This document shows positions 44,978-54,819 of a stretch of 64,000 bases of DNA, piece by piece. The stretch comes from Shimia aestuarii (GTDB lineage Bacteria > Pseudomonadota > Alphaproteobacteria > Rhodobacterales > Rhodobacteraceae): positions 124,001 through 188,000 of the forward strand of contig NZ_FOTQ01000001.1 of assembly GCF_900114635.1 (NCBI RefSeq). The letters are read 5' to 3'. The notes beneath the pieces are model-generated. The model was not told where the DNA came from. It saw only the letters and a program-made list of their open reading frames with translations, and searched no databases. The position numbers were made by a program, and so were the translations under genes. Position 1 is the first letter of the stretch; each line of letters opens with the position of its first letter.

Positions 44978-46300
44978 TTACGCCATCAACGTGGCGTGAA
45001 TGTCTTCCGCCGCATCACGGCCCTCGGCCACGGCCGTCACGGTCAGGTCATCGCCCCCGGTCGCGCAATCGCCCCCGGCCCAGATGCCTGCCACGCTGCT
45101 GCGCCCCGCATCATCGACCTTGATCTTGCCTCGCTCCAACGCGGGCAGGCCTTCGCCTTCCAGCGTCTGGCCGATCGCCTTGAAAACCTGATCCGCCGCC
45201 AACCGGATCGTGTCTCCGGTCGGGTTCAGATCGTCATCGGTATAGGCAAATTCGATCTCGCGCACCGCGCCATTGCCGATCACCGCCTTGGGCGAGGCAT
45301 TGGTGATGATGCGCACGCCCTTGCTCGCGGCCAGATCCTGTTCAAACTCGGACGCATTCATCCGATCCCGGCCCCGGCGATACACCAGCGACACGTTGAG
45401 CGCGCCCAGCAGTTTGGCCTGCACCGCGGCATCCACCGCCGTCATGCCGCCGCCGATCACGACAACGTCGCGGCCAATCGGCAGACTTGCCAGATCGCTG
45501 GCCTGACGCAATTCGGCGATGAAATCAACGGCGGCTTCAACGCCGTCCTTGTCCTCGCCATCCACGCCCAGCGCATTCACGCCGCCCAGACCAATGCCAA
45601 GGAACACCGCGTCGTGCGTGGCCTTCAACCCATCAAGCGACAGCCCCGCGCCCAGCGCCCTGCCGGTCTCGATGGTGATGCCACCGATCTTGAGCAGCCA
45701 GTCGACCTCGCGCGCGGCAAAACCGTCAACCGACTTGTAGGCCGCGATGCCGAACTCGTTGAGCCCGCCCGCCTTGGGGCGTGCATCATAAACGGTCACG
45801 TCATGGCCATGCATCGCCAGCCGATGCGCCGCCGCGAGACCCGCAGGCCCCGCACCAACCACGGCCACCTTCTTGCCCGTGGCCGCCGCACGCTTGAACG
45901 GATGCACACCTGCATCCACCAGCGTGTCGGTGGCATAGCGCTGCAACCGCCCGATCTCGACCGGTTTGCCTTCCGCTGTCTCTCGTACGCAAACCTCTTC
46001 ACACAGTGTCTCCGTCGGACACACCCGCGCGCACATGCCGCCAAGAATGTTCTGATCAAAGATCGTCCTGGCCGCCGCTTCCGGCGTTCCCGTGGCAATT
46101 TGGCGAATGAACAACGGAATATCGATATCCGTCGGACAGGCCGTCATGCAGGGTGCATCGTGGCAGAAATAACAACGATCCGCCGCAACAAGCGCCTCGT
46201 GATCGTCAAAGCGGGGATGCAAATCCCCGAAGTTCTCGGAAAGCTCCGCGGCGCTCAGACGCCCCGCCGTGATCCCTTCGCTGAACGGTGTTTTGGACAT
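44978..46300 (-). CDS. preT: Dihydropyrimidine dehydrogenase subunit PreT (NADH:flavin/Fe-S)
   Basis: Electron-input subunit: an N-terminal Fe-S region (CYFCHDAPCMTACPTDIDIP, then GGMCARVCPTETLCEEVCV) and two dinucleotide folds (VVGAGPAGLAAAHRL and VVVIGGGMTAVDAA). It transfers electrons from NADH to PreA. At 440 residues it is full length. It is the first gene of the preTA operon; a GGGGAGG ribosome site precedes the ATG and a 24-bp palindrome lies 54-77 bases upstream. Confidence 0.93.
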   Translation of the reverse strand: MSKTPFSEGITAGRLSAAELSENFGDLHPRFDDHEALVAADRCYFCHDAPCMTACPTDIDIPLFIRQIATGTPEAAARTIFDQNILGGMCARVCPTETLCEEVCVRETAEGKPVEIGRLQRYATDTLVDAGVHPFKRAAATGKKVAVVGAGPAGLAAAHRLAMHGHDVTVYDARPKAGGLNEFGIAAYKSVDGFAAREVDWLLKIGGITIETGRALGAGLSLDGLKATHDAVFLGIGLGGVNALGVDGEDKDGVEAAVDFIAELRQASDLASLPIGRDVVVIGGGMTAVDAAVQAKLLGALNVSLVYRRGRDRMNASEFEQDLAASKGVRIITNASPKAVIGNGAVREIEFAYTDDDLNPTGDTIRLAADQVFKAIGQTLEGEGLPALERGKIKVDDAGRSSVAGIWAGGDCATGGDDLTVTAVAEGRDAAEDIHATLMA

Positions 46301-46353
46301 AAGACCTCCCCATACACCTTGTTTGGCTATACCCTCACGCTCTCACAGGTTCA

Positions 46354-46377
46354 TTTTTTTATCAACTGGTAAAAAAA
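46354..46377. promoter_or_regulatory. 24-bp palindrome upstream of preT
   Basis: TTTTTTTATCA and TGGTAAAAAAA surround a 2-base centre with a single mismatch. The core CA-NN-TGG is that of a RutR box, but the flanks differ (TGGTAAA rather than TGGTCAA). It is a candidate operator of preTA. The rest of 46301-46603 shows only leader sequence for the cold shock gene. Confidence 0.6.
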
Positions 46378-46603
46378 TAAAAATGTGCCTCAAACCCCGA
46401 ACCGCCCACAATTTCATCGGAAATTCCCCGCCGAAAGTGACAGTTTCACAGAAGTTTTGCTTGTAAATGGGCGCCATCGGTATCAGATGGGGGGTGCAAG
46501 TTACTACATTCGACCACCTGCTCCTTTTCCGGCTCAGTCATTCGATGCGTGACAAAGCCGAGCTGCCGCATGCTGCGGGCAGTACAAAACAGGAGATACG
46601 GAT

Positions 46604-46810
46604 ATGGCCACTGGCACCGTAAAATGGTTCAACACCACCAAAGGTTATGGCTTCATTGCCCCCGATGACGGCGGCAAGGACATCTTTGTTCACATTTCTG
46701 CAGTCGAGCGTTCGGGTCTGACCGGCCTCGCCGACAACCAGAAAGTCAGCTACGAGCTGCAGTCGGGCCGTGACGGTCGCGAGAGCGCCGTGGATCTGGC
46801 CGCGATGTAA
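46604..46810 (+). CDS. Cold shock-domain protein
   Basis: A 68-residue single OB-fold RNA/ssDNA chaperone. RNP1 KGYGFI and RNP2 DIFVHI motifs are intact after [10 protein letters not shown]. The leader of about 200 bases upstream could carry temperature-responsive structure as in cspA, but none was worked out. GGAG stands before the ATG and a stem-loop follows the stop. Confidence 0.95.
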   Translation: MATGTVKWFNTTKGYGFIAPDDGGKDIFVHISAVERSGLTGLADNQKVSYELQSGRDGRESAVDLAAM

Positions 46811-46819
46811 TCGCGTTTC

Positions 46820-46847
46820 GGGCGCTGGTCCTTTGACCACGCCCTTT
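46820..46847 (+). terminator. Terminator of the cold shock gene
   Basis: GGGCG-c-TGGTC pairs with GACCACGCCC with a single bulged base around a 4-base loop, followed by TTT. It lies 10 bases after the stop codon. Confidence 0.65.
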
Positions 46848-46867
46848 CGAATACGGTCAGGGGCCGC

Positions 46868-47473
46868 CTATGGCCCCGACCAATCAACGTCCCCCGCCTC
46901 TTCGATCCGCAACAGCCCGTTGGGCCAGGGCACCATGAGCGGCGCGACGTCCTCTTTGTTTCCCAATATCCAAAGCGCCACGTCCTCGCGGCGAAGCAAC
47001 ACGCCCATCCGGTGATGGATCGGCGCGACATCTGCATTCGGCTCACAGGTCACCATGGCGACCTGCGGCACTTTCAGCCCGCCGGGCGCGGTCCATTCAT
47101 CCGTGATCGCGGCAAAGATCAAAGGCTCCGGGCCAAAGAGGCGCCACGCGGTCTTGCGGCGCTTTTCCCCGGTCCATTCATACCAGCCATCCAAGATGAC
47201 AACCGCCCGCCCCACACCATCAAAGGCGCTCTTGTCAAACACCGTTTCGCTGCGCGCATTGATGATGGTCTCCATCACGGGCCGCCCCCGCGCATTCACC
47301 CGCCCCACCGGGATAATCCCCCAGCGCATCCGCTGAAATCCGTTATCCGTGAAACAGACGATCTCCTGACCCGGCTGAATATTTTGACGGGGCGGTTCCT
47401 CCGCAGGCGCATCCACCTCCATCCATGCGGCGATCTCCGCCATTGGCGTGGTCAGGAAAAACCGCCCCGGCAT
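46868..47473 (-). CDS. SRAP-domain protein (YedK/HMCES family) with Pro in place of Cys2
   Basis: SOS-response-associated peptidase fold, which in YedK/HMCES protects abasic sites in single-stranded DNA through a covalent bond to the N-terminal Cys2. Asn in INARSET, Glu in GWYEW and His in PIHHRMG are conserved, but the protein begins MPGRF instead of MCGRF. The DNA reads ATG CCG GGG, and a stop codon two codons upstream rules out an earlier start. At 201 residues it is otherwise complete. It is separated by 3 bases from the arylesterase gene and probably cotranscribed with it. Confidence 0.87.
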   Translation of the reverse strand: MPGRFFLTTPMAEIAAWMEVDAPAEEPPRQNIQPGQEIVCFTDNGFQRMRWGIIPVGRVNARGRPVMETIINARSETVFDKSAFDGVGRAVVILDGWYEWTGEKRRKTAWRLFGPEPLIFAAITDEWTAPGGLKVPQVAMVTCEPNADVAPIHHRMGVLLRREDVALWILGNKEDVAPLMVPWPNGLLRIEEAGDVDWSGP

Positions 47474-47476
47474 CGC

Positions 47477-48100
47477 CTAGTCCACGCCTTCAACAAATTG
47501 CAGGACATACGGTCCCAGTGCCTCTACAATCCGTTCCACCCCAGCCGCATTCGGATGCAGCCCATCGCCCTGCATCACGCTGCCCATTTCCTCGGTCGGC
47601 ACGTCCCGCAGCCCTTCAAAGAAGTCCGGTGCCAACGCCACGCCGTATTCCTCGGACAAAGCCCCGTACATGCCGTCAAACGCCTCCTTGTACGCGGCCC
47701 CGTAGTTTAAAGGCGCGCGCATGCCGACCAACAAAATCTCGACGCCCTGCGCCCGCGCCGCCTCAATGATCCCGGCAAGATTGCCCCGACTCACCGCCGG
47801 ATCAATCGCGCGCAACACGTCATTGCCCCCAAGCGCCACGATCATCGCGTCGACCTCCGGCGTCAGCGTCCAGCCCACCCGCGCCAACCCGCCTTGCGTC
47901 GTGTCCCCTGACACGCCCGCATTGATCAACCGCACGTCAGCGCCCTGTGCCGTTAACCAGCGCTCCAACGCCGGCACAAACCCCTTCTCCGGTGCCAAAC
48001 CATACCCGTGGGTCAGACTATCGCCCAGCGCGGCCACCACCACTTCCTCCGCCCAGACCGGCCCGCCCATGAAAAGACCAACGGCCAACGCCTTGCCCAT
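47477..48100 (-). CDS. tesA: Periplasmic GDSL-family arylesterase / lysophospholipase TesA
   Basis: SGNH hydrolase of the TesA type, cleaving acyl esters or thioesters in the periplasm. A signal peptide is visible (MGKALAVGLF...VWA, cut near residue 17). Block I GDSLTHG holds the catalytic Ser; Gly in AGVSGDT, Asn in GGND and the DGLHPN Asp/His complete the site. ATG 48100 is used because it begins the signal peptide; a TTG at 48139 is the longer option. It is divergent from the YbbA-like ATPase, the arrangement seen in E. coli. Confidence 0.87.
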   Translation of the reverse strand: MGKALAVGLFMGGPVWAEEVVVAALGDSLTHGYGLAPEKGFVPALERWLTAQGADVRLINAGVSGDTTQGGLARVGWTLTPEVDAMIVALGGNDVLRAIDPAVSRGNLAGIIEAARAQGVEILLVGMRAPLNYGAAYKEAFDGMYGALSEEYGVALAPDFFEGLRDVPTEEMGSVMQGDGLHPNAAGVERIVEALGPYVLQFVEGVD

Positions 48101-48154
48101 CAAATTCACGTGCCCATATAGTTCTGAAACCTTTGACAACAGGCAGTCCCCCGC

Positions 48155-48841
48155 ATGAATCCCGTTCTTACCCTCAAAGATGCGACTTTGGCGCTCGATA
48201 GCAATGCCGGACGTATCGAAATCCTACATGGGCTGTCGCTTGACGTTCACAAAGGCGAGACACTTGCGCTTGTCGGCCCCTCCGGTTCGGGCAAATCCTC
48301 GCTCCTGATGCTGATGGGCGGTCTGGAACGCGCCACCGGGGGCAGCATTATCGCGCTGGGACAGGATCTCTCGGCCATGTCCGAAGACGCGCTGGCCCGG
48401 TTCCGCCGCGATCACATGGGGGTGGTGTTCCAGAACTTCCACCTGATCCCGACCATGACCGCGCTGGAAAATGTCGCAACACCTCTGGAACTGGCCGGGC
48501 ACCGAGACGCGCTGAAAAAGGCGCAGGAAGCGCTCGCCTCGGTCGGGCTCGACCATCGCGCCGACCATTACCCCAGCCAGCTTTCGGGTGGCGAACAACA
48601 GCGCGTCGCGCTGGCCCGCGCCTCGGCCCCCGCCCCGGAAATCCTTCTGGCCGACGAACCTACCGGTAATCTCGACCAGTCCACGGGCGAGGTCATCATG
48701 GACCTGCTCTTTGACAAGCACGCCCGACAAGGCACGACACTGGTTCTCGTGACCCATTCCAATCGCCTTGCCAGCCGCTGTTCCCGCGTCATCCGCCTGC
48801 GCGATGGCCGGATCGAAACGCAGACGGACGCCGCCGCATGA
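48155..48841 (+). CDS. ybbA: ABC transporter ATPase, YbbA/LolD type
   Basis: A 228-residue ATPase of the MacB/LolD class. Walker A GPSGSGKSS, signature LSGGEQQRVALARA, Walker B ILLADEPTGNLD and VTHSNRLA are all intact. Its stop overlaps the start of the FtsX-like permease (ATGA). Divergence from tesA is conserved in many proteobacteria, which suggests a shared role in envelope lipid or toxic compound handling. Confidence 0.88.
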   Translation: MNPVLTLKDATLALDSNAGRIEILHGLSLDVHKGETLALVGPSGSGKSSLLMLMGGLERATGGSIIALGQDLSAMSEDALARFRRDHMGVVFQNFHLIPTMTALENVATPLELAGHRDALKKAQEALASVGLDHRADHYPSQLSGGEQQRVALARASAPAPEILLADEPTGNLDQSTGEVIMDLLFDKHARQGTTLVLVTHSNRLASRCSRVIRLRDGRIETQTDAAA

Positions 48842-51363
48842 GCCTTGCCCACGCTGCCCGCCTCGCCCGCCGCGAAATCCGCGGCGGCCTGCGCGGTTTC
48901 ACCGTCTTTCTCGCCTGCCTCGCCCTTGGCGTCGCCACCATCGCCGCCATCGGCTCGGTGCGCGCCGCGATCGAAGCCGGACTGGCCTCCGAAGGCGCAG
49001 CCCTTCTGGGGGGCGATGCGGAGATGAGCTTTACCTACCGCATGGCCAATGACGACGAACGCGCCTGGATGCAGGAAAATGCCCTGACCGCGTCCGAAAT
49101 CGTCGATTTCCGCTCCATGGCCGTGGTCCCGCGCGGCGACGACGCCGAGCGCGCCCTCACGCAAGTCAAGGCCATCGACAGCGCCTACCCCCTTGTCGGC
49201 ACGGTCCAACTCGACCCGCCCATCCCGCTGCCCGAGGCCATGGCCGGACAAGACACCCTGCCCGGCGCCGTCATGCAGGGGCTGCTCGTCGACCGAGTCG
49301 GGCTAGAGATCGGTGACACGTTCAAACTTGGCCAACAGGAGTTTGTCCTCATGGCCCGCCTGATGCGCGAACCGGACAGCTCCGGCGGCTTTGGCCTCGC
49401 ACCGCGCACCATCGTCACCACCAAGGCGTTGGAAACCTCCGGCCTGCTTGCACCGGGGACGCTCTTCACCTCGCATTACCGCCTGTCCTTGCCGGAAAAC
49501 CCCGACCTCGCCACTCTGGAAGAAGACGCCCGCGCCCGCTTTGAAACCACCGGCCTGCGCTGGCGCGACAGCCGCAATGGCGCGCCCGGCCTCGCCCGGT
49601 TCGTCGACCGTTTCGGCGCCTTCCTGATCCTCGTCGGCCTTGCAGGGCTGGCCGTGGGTGGCGTCGGCGTCTCCACCGCCATCCGCGCATGGCTCGCCCG
49701 CAAGACCGAGATCATCGCCATCCTGCGCAGCCTCGGTGCCACCCGTCAGACCATCTTTCTCACCTATTTCCTGCAAATCGGCATGGTCGCCACGGTTGGC
49801 ATCGCCCTTGGCCTGCTGATCGGCGCGCTGACCCCGATCCTGCTGGCCCCGCTGATCCTTGCCGTATTGCCCTTCCCGGCAGTCTTCACCCTCTACCCGC
49901 TGCCGCTGATCGAAGCCGCTCTCTATGGCGCGCTCACTGCCGCAATCTTCACCCTCTGGCCACTCGCGCGCATCGAAGACGTGCGCCCCACCGCCCTCTT
50001 CCGCGATGCGCTCGATGCACGCGCCAACCTGCCCGCCCCGCGCTATCTCCTTGCCGTGGCCCTGCTTCTGGTCCTGCTCGTCGCGCTGGCCGCATGGCTT
50101 TCCGGCTCGACCACGCTCACCCTCTGGTTCGCTGCCGGGGTCGTGGCCGCCATGGGCTTTCTCTCCCTCGCCGCGCTCGCCCTGCGCGCGCTGGTCCGTG
50201 TGCTTTCCAAACGCACCCGCCCCACCCCGGCGCTCTCATGGGCGCTCAACGCCATCGCCCGCTCACGCGAAGCCACCACCCCCGTGGTGCTCTCCCTCGG
50301 CCTTGGACTTTCGGTGCTGGCCACCGTGGGACAGGTCGACGGCAACCTGCGCAACGCCATCGCCCGCGATCTGCCCGATGTCGCGCCCAGCTTCTTCTTC
50401 GTCGACATCCAGAAAGACCAGATGCCCGACTTCTCCGCGCGGCTCGATGCCAACGCAAGCGTCTCCAAGGTCGAAAGCGCCCCGATGCTGCGCGGCATCA
50501 TCACCCGCATCAACGGCAAACCGGCGCGCGAGGTTGCGGGCGATCACTGGGTCATCCGGGGCGACCGCGGCGTGACCTATTCCGCCGCCCTGCCACAAAA
50601 CACCAAGCTCACCGCCGGCACATGGTGGCCCGCCGATTATACCGGCAATCCCCAGATCAGCTTTGCCGCCGAAGAAGCCTTCGAAATGGGCGTACAGCTT
50701 GGCGACACGATGACTGTCAATATCTTGGGGCGCGACATCACCGCCACCGTCACCAGCTTTCGCGAGGTCGATTTCTCCACCGCCGGCATGGGCTTTGTCA
50801 TTGCGATGAACCCCACCGCGCTGGCGGGCGCGCCGCACAGCTTTATCGCCACCGTCTACGCCGAAGAAGCCGCCGAAGCCCCGCTCCTGCGCGAACTGGC
50901 CAACGCCTTCCCCAATATCACCGCCATTCATGTGCGCGAAGCAGTGGGCCGGGTCTCCGACCTCGTCGCCCAGCTTGCCAACGCCACCACCTACGGCGCC
51001 GCCGCCATCCTGCTCACCGGCCTCCTCGTGATCATCGGCGCTGCCGCCGCCGGACAACAGGGGCGGCTTTATGAGGCGGCGATCCTGAAAACCATCGGCG
51101 CCCTGCGCCGCCAGATCCTGACAAGCTTCGCCCTGCGCGCCGCCCTTCTGGGAACCTCCGCCGGGCTGGTTGCGCTGGCTGTCGGCCTGACCGGCGCATG
51201 GGCAGTCATGACATTCGTGATGGAAAGCGATTTCGAGGTGATCTGGTCCAACGCCATCACCGTTGTGCTGGCCGGACTGCTCGCCAACCTCCTTGCGGGC
51301 ATGCTCTTTGCCCTGCCCTCGCTCGGCATCCGCCCCGCCCGCATCCTGCGCGCCCGCGACTGA
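48838..51363 (+). CDS. ybbP: FtsX-like ABC permease, YbbP type
   Basis: An 841-residue inner-membrane permease with about ten membrane segments. Two FtsX domains (about 250-385 and 710-840) are separated by a central membrane cluster and a large periplasmic MacB_PCD-like region (about 490-690). The first membrane helix is at residues 20-40. It couples to the YbbA-like ATPase as a mechanotransmission-type transporter. The length and ten-helix layout match YbbP rather than MacB. Confidence 0.87.
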   Translation: MSLAHAARLARREIRGGLRGFTVFLACLALGVATIAAIGSVRAAIEAGLASEGAALLGGDAEMSFTYRMANDDERAWMQENALTASEIVDFRSMAVVPRGDDAERALTQVKAIDSAYPLVGTVQLDPPIPLPEAMAGQDTLPGAVMQGLLVDRVGLEIGDTFKLGQQEFVLMARLMREPDSSGGFGLAPRTIVTTKALETSGLLAPGTLFTSHYRLSLPENPDLATLEEDARARFETTGLRWRDSRNGAPGLARFVDRFGAFLILVGLAGLAVGGVGVSTAIRAWLARKTEIIAILRSLGATRQTIFLTYFLQIGMVATVGIALGLLIGALTPILLAPLILAVLPFPAVFTLYPLPLIEAALYGALTAAIFTLWPLARIEDVRPTALFRDALDARANLPAPRYLLAVALLLVLLVALAAWLSGSTTLTLWFAAGVVAAMGFLSLAALALRALVRVLSKRTRPTPALSWALNAIARSREATTPVVLSLGLGLSVLATVGQVDGNLRNAIARDLPDVAPSFFFVDIQKDQMPDFSARLDANASVSKVESAPMLRGIITRINGKPAREVAGDHWVIRGDRGVTYSAALPQNTKLTAGTWWPADYTGNPQISFAAEEAFEMGVQLGDTMTVNILGRDITATVTSFREVDFSTAGMGFVIAMNPTALAGAPHSFIATVYAEEAAEAPLLRELANAFPNITAIHVREAVGRVSDLVAQLANATTYGAAAILLTGLLVIIGAAAAGQQGRLYEAAILKTIGALRRQILTSFALRAALLGTSAGLVALAVGLTGAWAVMTFVMESDFEVIWSNAITVVLAGLLANLLAGMLFALPSLGIRPARILRARD

Positions 51364-51393
51364 CAAAAAAGGCGGCTCCGCCCCCGGACCCGC

Positions 51394-51468
51394 CTCTTTC
51401 TTTTTCCAAAAATACCCCGGGGGAGTCGTTGAAAATCATGGATTTTCAACGACGGGGGCAGCGCCCCC
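51394..51468 (+). repeat. Intergenic hairpin repeat, copy D
   Basis: CTCTTTCTTTTTCCAAAAAT, CCCCGGGGGA, then a perfect 13-bp stem (GTCGTTGAAAATC, loop ATG, its complement; 51425-51453) and constant 3' hairpin GGGGGC-AGC-GCCCCC (51454-51468). It fills the gap between the convergent ybbP and gcvP ends, stopping exactly at the gcvP stop codon. Confidence 0.8.
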
Positions 51469-54318
51469 TTACTCCGCCGCGTCCGCGTAATCCTCCATCG
51501 GCGGACAGATACAGACAAGGTTGCGATCGCCCCAGGCATTGTCGACCCTGTTCACCGGCGGCCAATACTTGTCCACCCGGAAGGCCCCCGGCGGGAAACA
51601 GCCCTGTTCGCGGCTATAGGGCCGGTCCCACTCGCGCACGAGGTCTTCCATCGTATGCGGCGCCATCTTGAGCGGGTTGTTCTCCGCATCAATCCGGCCC
51701 TCCTCGATATCACGGATCTCTTCGCGGATCGCCAGCATCGCCTCACAGAACCGGTCCAGCTCGGCCTTGGTCTCGCTTTCCGTCGGCTCGATCATCAGCG
51801 TCCCGGCCACAGGCCAGCTCATGGTCGGCGCATGGAAGCCCGCGTCCATCAGGCGCTTGGCGATGTCATCCACCGTCACCCCGGCACTCTCGGCAAAGGG
51901 GCGCGTGTCGATGATGCACTCATGCGCCACGCGGCCCGTCGGCCCCCGGTACAGAACGTCAAACGCCCCTTCCAGACGCTTGGCGATGTAGTTGGCATTG
52001 AGGATCGCCACCCGCGTCGCCTGCGTCAGACCCGCGCCCCCCATCATCAGGCAATAGGCCCAGCTGATCGTCAGGATTGACGCCGACCCGTAAGGCGCGG
52101 CCGAGACCGGCCCCTCGGACCCACCGGTTTCCGGATGTCCGGGAAGATGCGGCTTCAGATGTGCCTTCACACCAATCGGCCCCATGCCGGGACCACCCCC
52201 GCCATGGGGAATGGCAAAGGTCTTGTGCAGGTTGAGGTGGCTTACATCCCCGCCCAGATCACCGGGGCGCGACAGCCCCACCATGGCGTTCATGTTGGCC
52301 CCGTCGATATAGACCTGCCCGCCATGTTCATGCGTGATCGCACAGACATCCATCACGGTTTCCTCGAACACACCATGGGTGGACGGATAGGTAATCATGC
52401 ACCCGGCAAGGTTTTCCGAATGCTTCTCCGCCTTCTCGCGGAAATCGTCGAGGTCGATATCGCCATTCGCCGCCGATTTCACCGGCACAACCTTCCAGCC
52501 CACCATCATCGCCGACGCGGGATTGGTGCCATGCGCGCTCATCGGAATGAGGCAGATATTGCGATGCGCCTCACCGCGCGCCTTGTGATAGGCGGCGATG
52601 GTCAGAAGGCCCGCATATTCCCCCTGTGCGCCCGAGTTGGGCTGCATCGAGATCGCGTCATATCCTGTGATCTGGCACAGCTTGTCACTCAGGTCCTCGA
52701 TCATCGCGGCATAGCCTTGCGCCTGCTCGACCGGCACGAACGGATGCACGAAGGCGTATTCCGGCCAGGTCAGCGGCATCATTTCCGCCGCCGAATTGAG
52801 CTTCATCGTGCACGACCCCAACGGGATCATCGCCCGGTCCAGGGCAAGGTCACGGTCCGCAAGGCGCCGCATATAGCGCATCATCTCGGTTTCCGCCCGG
52901 TTCATGTGGAAAATCGGGTGGGTGAGGAACTCACTGGTGCGGTGCATCTTTTTGGGCACGCGGTATTCCGGCGCGAAATCATCATCCTTGCGCACGATGC
53001 CAAAAGCCCGCCAGACCCCCTCGATGGTGGCGGGGCGGGTGGTTTCATCCAGAGAAATCCCAACCCGTTTCTCGCCCACGGGGCGCAGGTTGATGCCCTC
53101 GTCCCGCGCCGATTTCAGAACGGCGGCCTGCAACGGCCCCACATCCACGGTGATCGTGTCGAAAAACGCCTGCGGATCGACCTTGAAGCCAGCCTCTTCC
53201 AGCCCGCGCGCAAGGCGCACGGTCTTGCGGTGGATACGCTGGGCAATTGCCTTCAGACCCTTCGGCCCGTGGAAAACCGCGTACATCGACGCCATAACCG
53301 CCAACAGCGCCTGCGCCGTGCAGACATTCGAATTAGCTTTCTCGCGGCGGATATGCTGCTCGCGGGTCTGCAGAGACAGGCGATAGGCGCGGTTGCCATG
53401 GCTGTCGATCGACACGCCGATGATGCGCCCGGGCATCGCGCGCTTATAGGCATCGCGACAGGCCATATAGGCCGCGTGCGGCCCGCCATAGCCCACCGGC
53501 ACACCAAAGCGCTGGGTTGACCCAATCGCGATATCCGCCCCCATCGCGCCCGGCTCTTTCAACAGGGTCAGCGACATCGGATCGGCACAGACAACGCCGA
53601 TCCCCTTGTGCTCATGCAGCGCCGCGATCTGGTCGGTGAAATCGCGCACATGACCATAGGTGCCCGGATACTGGAACAGCGCCCCAAACACCTGCTCGGG
53701 GTCCATCTTGTCAGGGTTGCCCACGATCACTTCGATCCCCAGAGGCTCGGCGCGGGTTTTCACCACTTCGATGTTCTGCGGGTGGCAATCGCGGTCGACA
53801 AAAAACGCCTTCGCCTTCGATTTCGAAACCCGCTGCGCCATGGTCATCGCCTCGGCACAGGCCGTCGATTCATCCAATAGCGACGCATTGGCAATCTCCA
53901 TCCCCGTCAGGTCGGAAATCATCGTCTGAAAGTTCAGCAGCGCCTCAAGGCGACCTTGCGAAATCTCGGGCTGATAGGGCGTATAGGCCGTATACCATGC
54001 CGGGTTCTCAAGGATATTGCGCTGGATCGCGGGCGGCGTGACCGTGCCGTGATAGCCCTGCCCGATCAACGAGGTGAACACCTTGTTCTTGGCGGCGTTC
54101 TCTCGCATGTGATGCAGCAGCTCGCGCTCCGACATCGGGCGGCCAAAGTCCAGCGGCTCTTTCTGGCGAATGCTCTTGGGCACCGTGTCATCAATCAAAG
54201 CATCCAGATCGGACGCCCCAACCACGTCAAGCATTTCAGCCATCTCTTCCGGAGACGGGCCGATATGACGGCGATTGGCAAAATCATAAGGCAGATAGTC
54301 TGTCGGTTCGAAGGGCAT
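51469..54318 (-). CDS. gcvP: Glycine dehydrogenase (decarboxylating), P protein
   Basis: PLP-dependent P protein of the glycine cleavage system, which decarboxylates glycine and passes aminomethyl to GcvH lipoate. At 949 residues it is the fused single-chain form. The N-terminal start [15 protein letters not shown]-like text and the Schiff-base Lys in [18 protein letters not shown] are recognisable. It is the last gene of gcvT-gcvH-gcvP, 124 bases after gcvH. Expression should follow the upstream glycine riboswitch. Confidence 0.96.
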   Translation of the reverse strand: MPFEPTDYLPYDFANRRHIGPSPEEMAEMLDVVGASDLDALIDDTVPKSIRQKEPLDFGRPMSERELLHHMRENAAKNKVFTSLIGQGYHGTVTPPAIQRNILENPAWYTAYTPYQPEISQGRLEALLNFQTMISDLTGMEIANASLLDESTACAEAMTMAQRVSKSKAKAFFVDRDCHPQNIEVVKTRAEPLGIEVIVGNPDKMDPEQVFGALFQYPGTYGHVRDFTDQIAALHEHKGIGVVCADPMSLTLLKEPGAMGADIAIGSTQRFGVPVGYGGPHAAYMACRDAYKRAMPGRIIGVSIDSHGNRAYRLSLQTREQHIRREKANSNVCTAQALLAVMASMYAVFHGPKGLKAIAQRIHRKTVRLARGLEEAGFKVDPQAFFDTITVDVGPLQAAVLKSARDEGINLRPVGEKRVGISLDETTRPATIEGVWRAFGIVRKDDDFAPEYRVPKKMHRTSEFLTHPIFHMNRAETEMMRYMRRLADRDLALDRAMIPLGSCTMKLNSAAEMMPLTWPEYAFVHPFVPVEQAQGYAAMIEDLSDKLCQITGYDAISMQPNSGAQGEYAGLLTIAAYHKARGEAHRNICLIPMSAHGTNPASAMMVGWKVVPVKSAANGDIDLDDFREKAEKHSENLAGCMITYPSTHGVFEETVMDVCAITHEHGGQVYIDGANMNAMVGLSRPGDLGGDVSHLNLHKTFAIPHGGGGPGMGPIGVKAHLKPHLPGHPETGGSEGPVSAAPYGSASILTISWAYCLMMGGAGLTQATRVAILNANYIAKRLEGAFDVLYRGPTGRVAHECIIDTRPFAESAGVTVDDIAKRLMDAGFHAPTMSWPVAGTLMIEPTESETKAELDRFCEAMLAIREEIRDIEEGRIDAENNPLKMAPHTMEDLVREWDRPYSREQGCFPPGAFRVDKYWPPVNRVDNAWGDRNLVCICPPMEDYADAAE

Positions 54319-54442
54319 GGCATCCTCCCGGAAACAAAAAGGTCTTGGCGTGCCCGCAAAACAGGGGCCACCCGTCAGGTGCAGGCGGCAGGACCGCCCG
54401 CTATGCCCCGGTCCGGTTCATCTGGCCGGGGCGCATCAGCTC

Positions 54443-54802
54443 TTACCCGATGAAGTCCTTGTAGGCGGCTTCATCCATGTAATCGTCCATCTGGCTGGGA
54501 TCGGCGGCCTTGATCTTGAAGAACCACGCATCCCCCATCGGGTCTTCGTTGACCTTGCCGGGGTCTTCGACGATCGCGTCGTTCACTTCGACGATCTCGC
54601 CGTCAATCGGCGCGAGGATGTCCGAGGCGGCCTTGACCGACTCAATCACACAGACTTCTTCGTCCTTGGTCACTTCGGTGCCTGTCTCGGGCAGCTCCAC
54701 GAACACCACGTCGCCCAGCTGCTCGCTAGCGTGATCCGTGATCCCCACCACGATCAGCCCGTCTTCTTCGCGCAGCCATTCATGTTCTTCGGTGAATTTC
54801 AT
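54443..54802 (-). CDS. gcvH: Glycine cleavage system H protein
   Basis: A 119-residue lipoyl carrier. The lipoylated lysine is Lys57 in ESVKAAS, and the fold starts [11 protein letters not shown]. It shuttles the aminomethyl group between GcvP and GcvT. The ATG lies 17 bases after the gcvT stop, with AGGAGAG upstream. Confidence 0.96.
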   Translation of the reverse strand: MKFTEEHEWLREEDGLIVVGITDHASEQLGDVVFVELPETGTEVTKDEEVCVIESVKAASDILAPIDGEIVEVNDAIVEDPGKVNEDPMGDAWFFKIKAADPSQMDDYMDEAAYKDFIG

Positions 54803-54819
54803 GCTGTCTCTCCTGTTGG

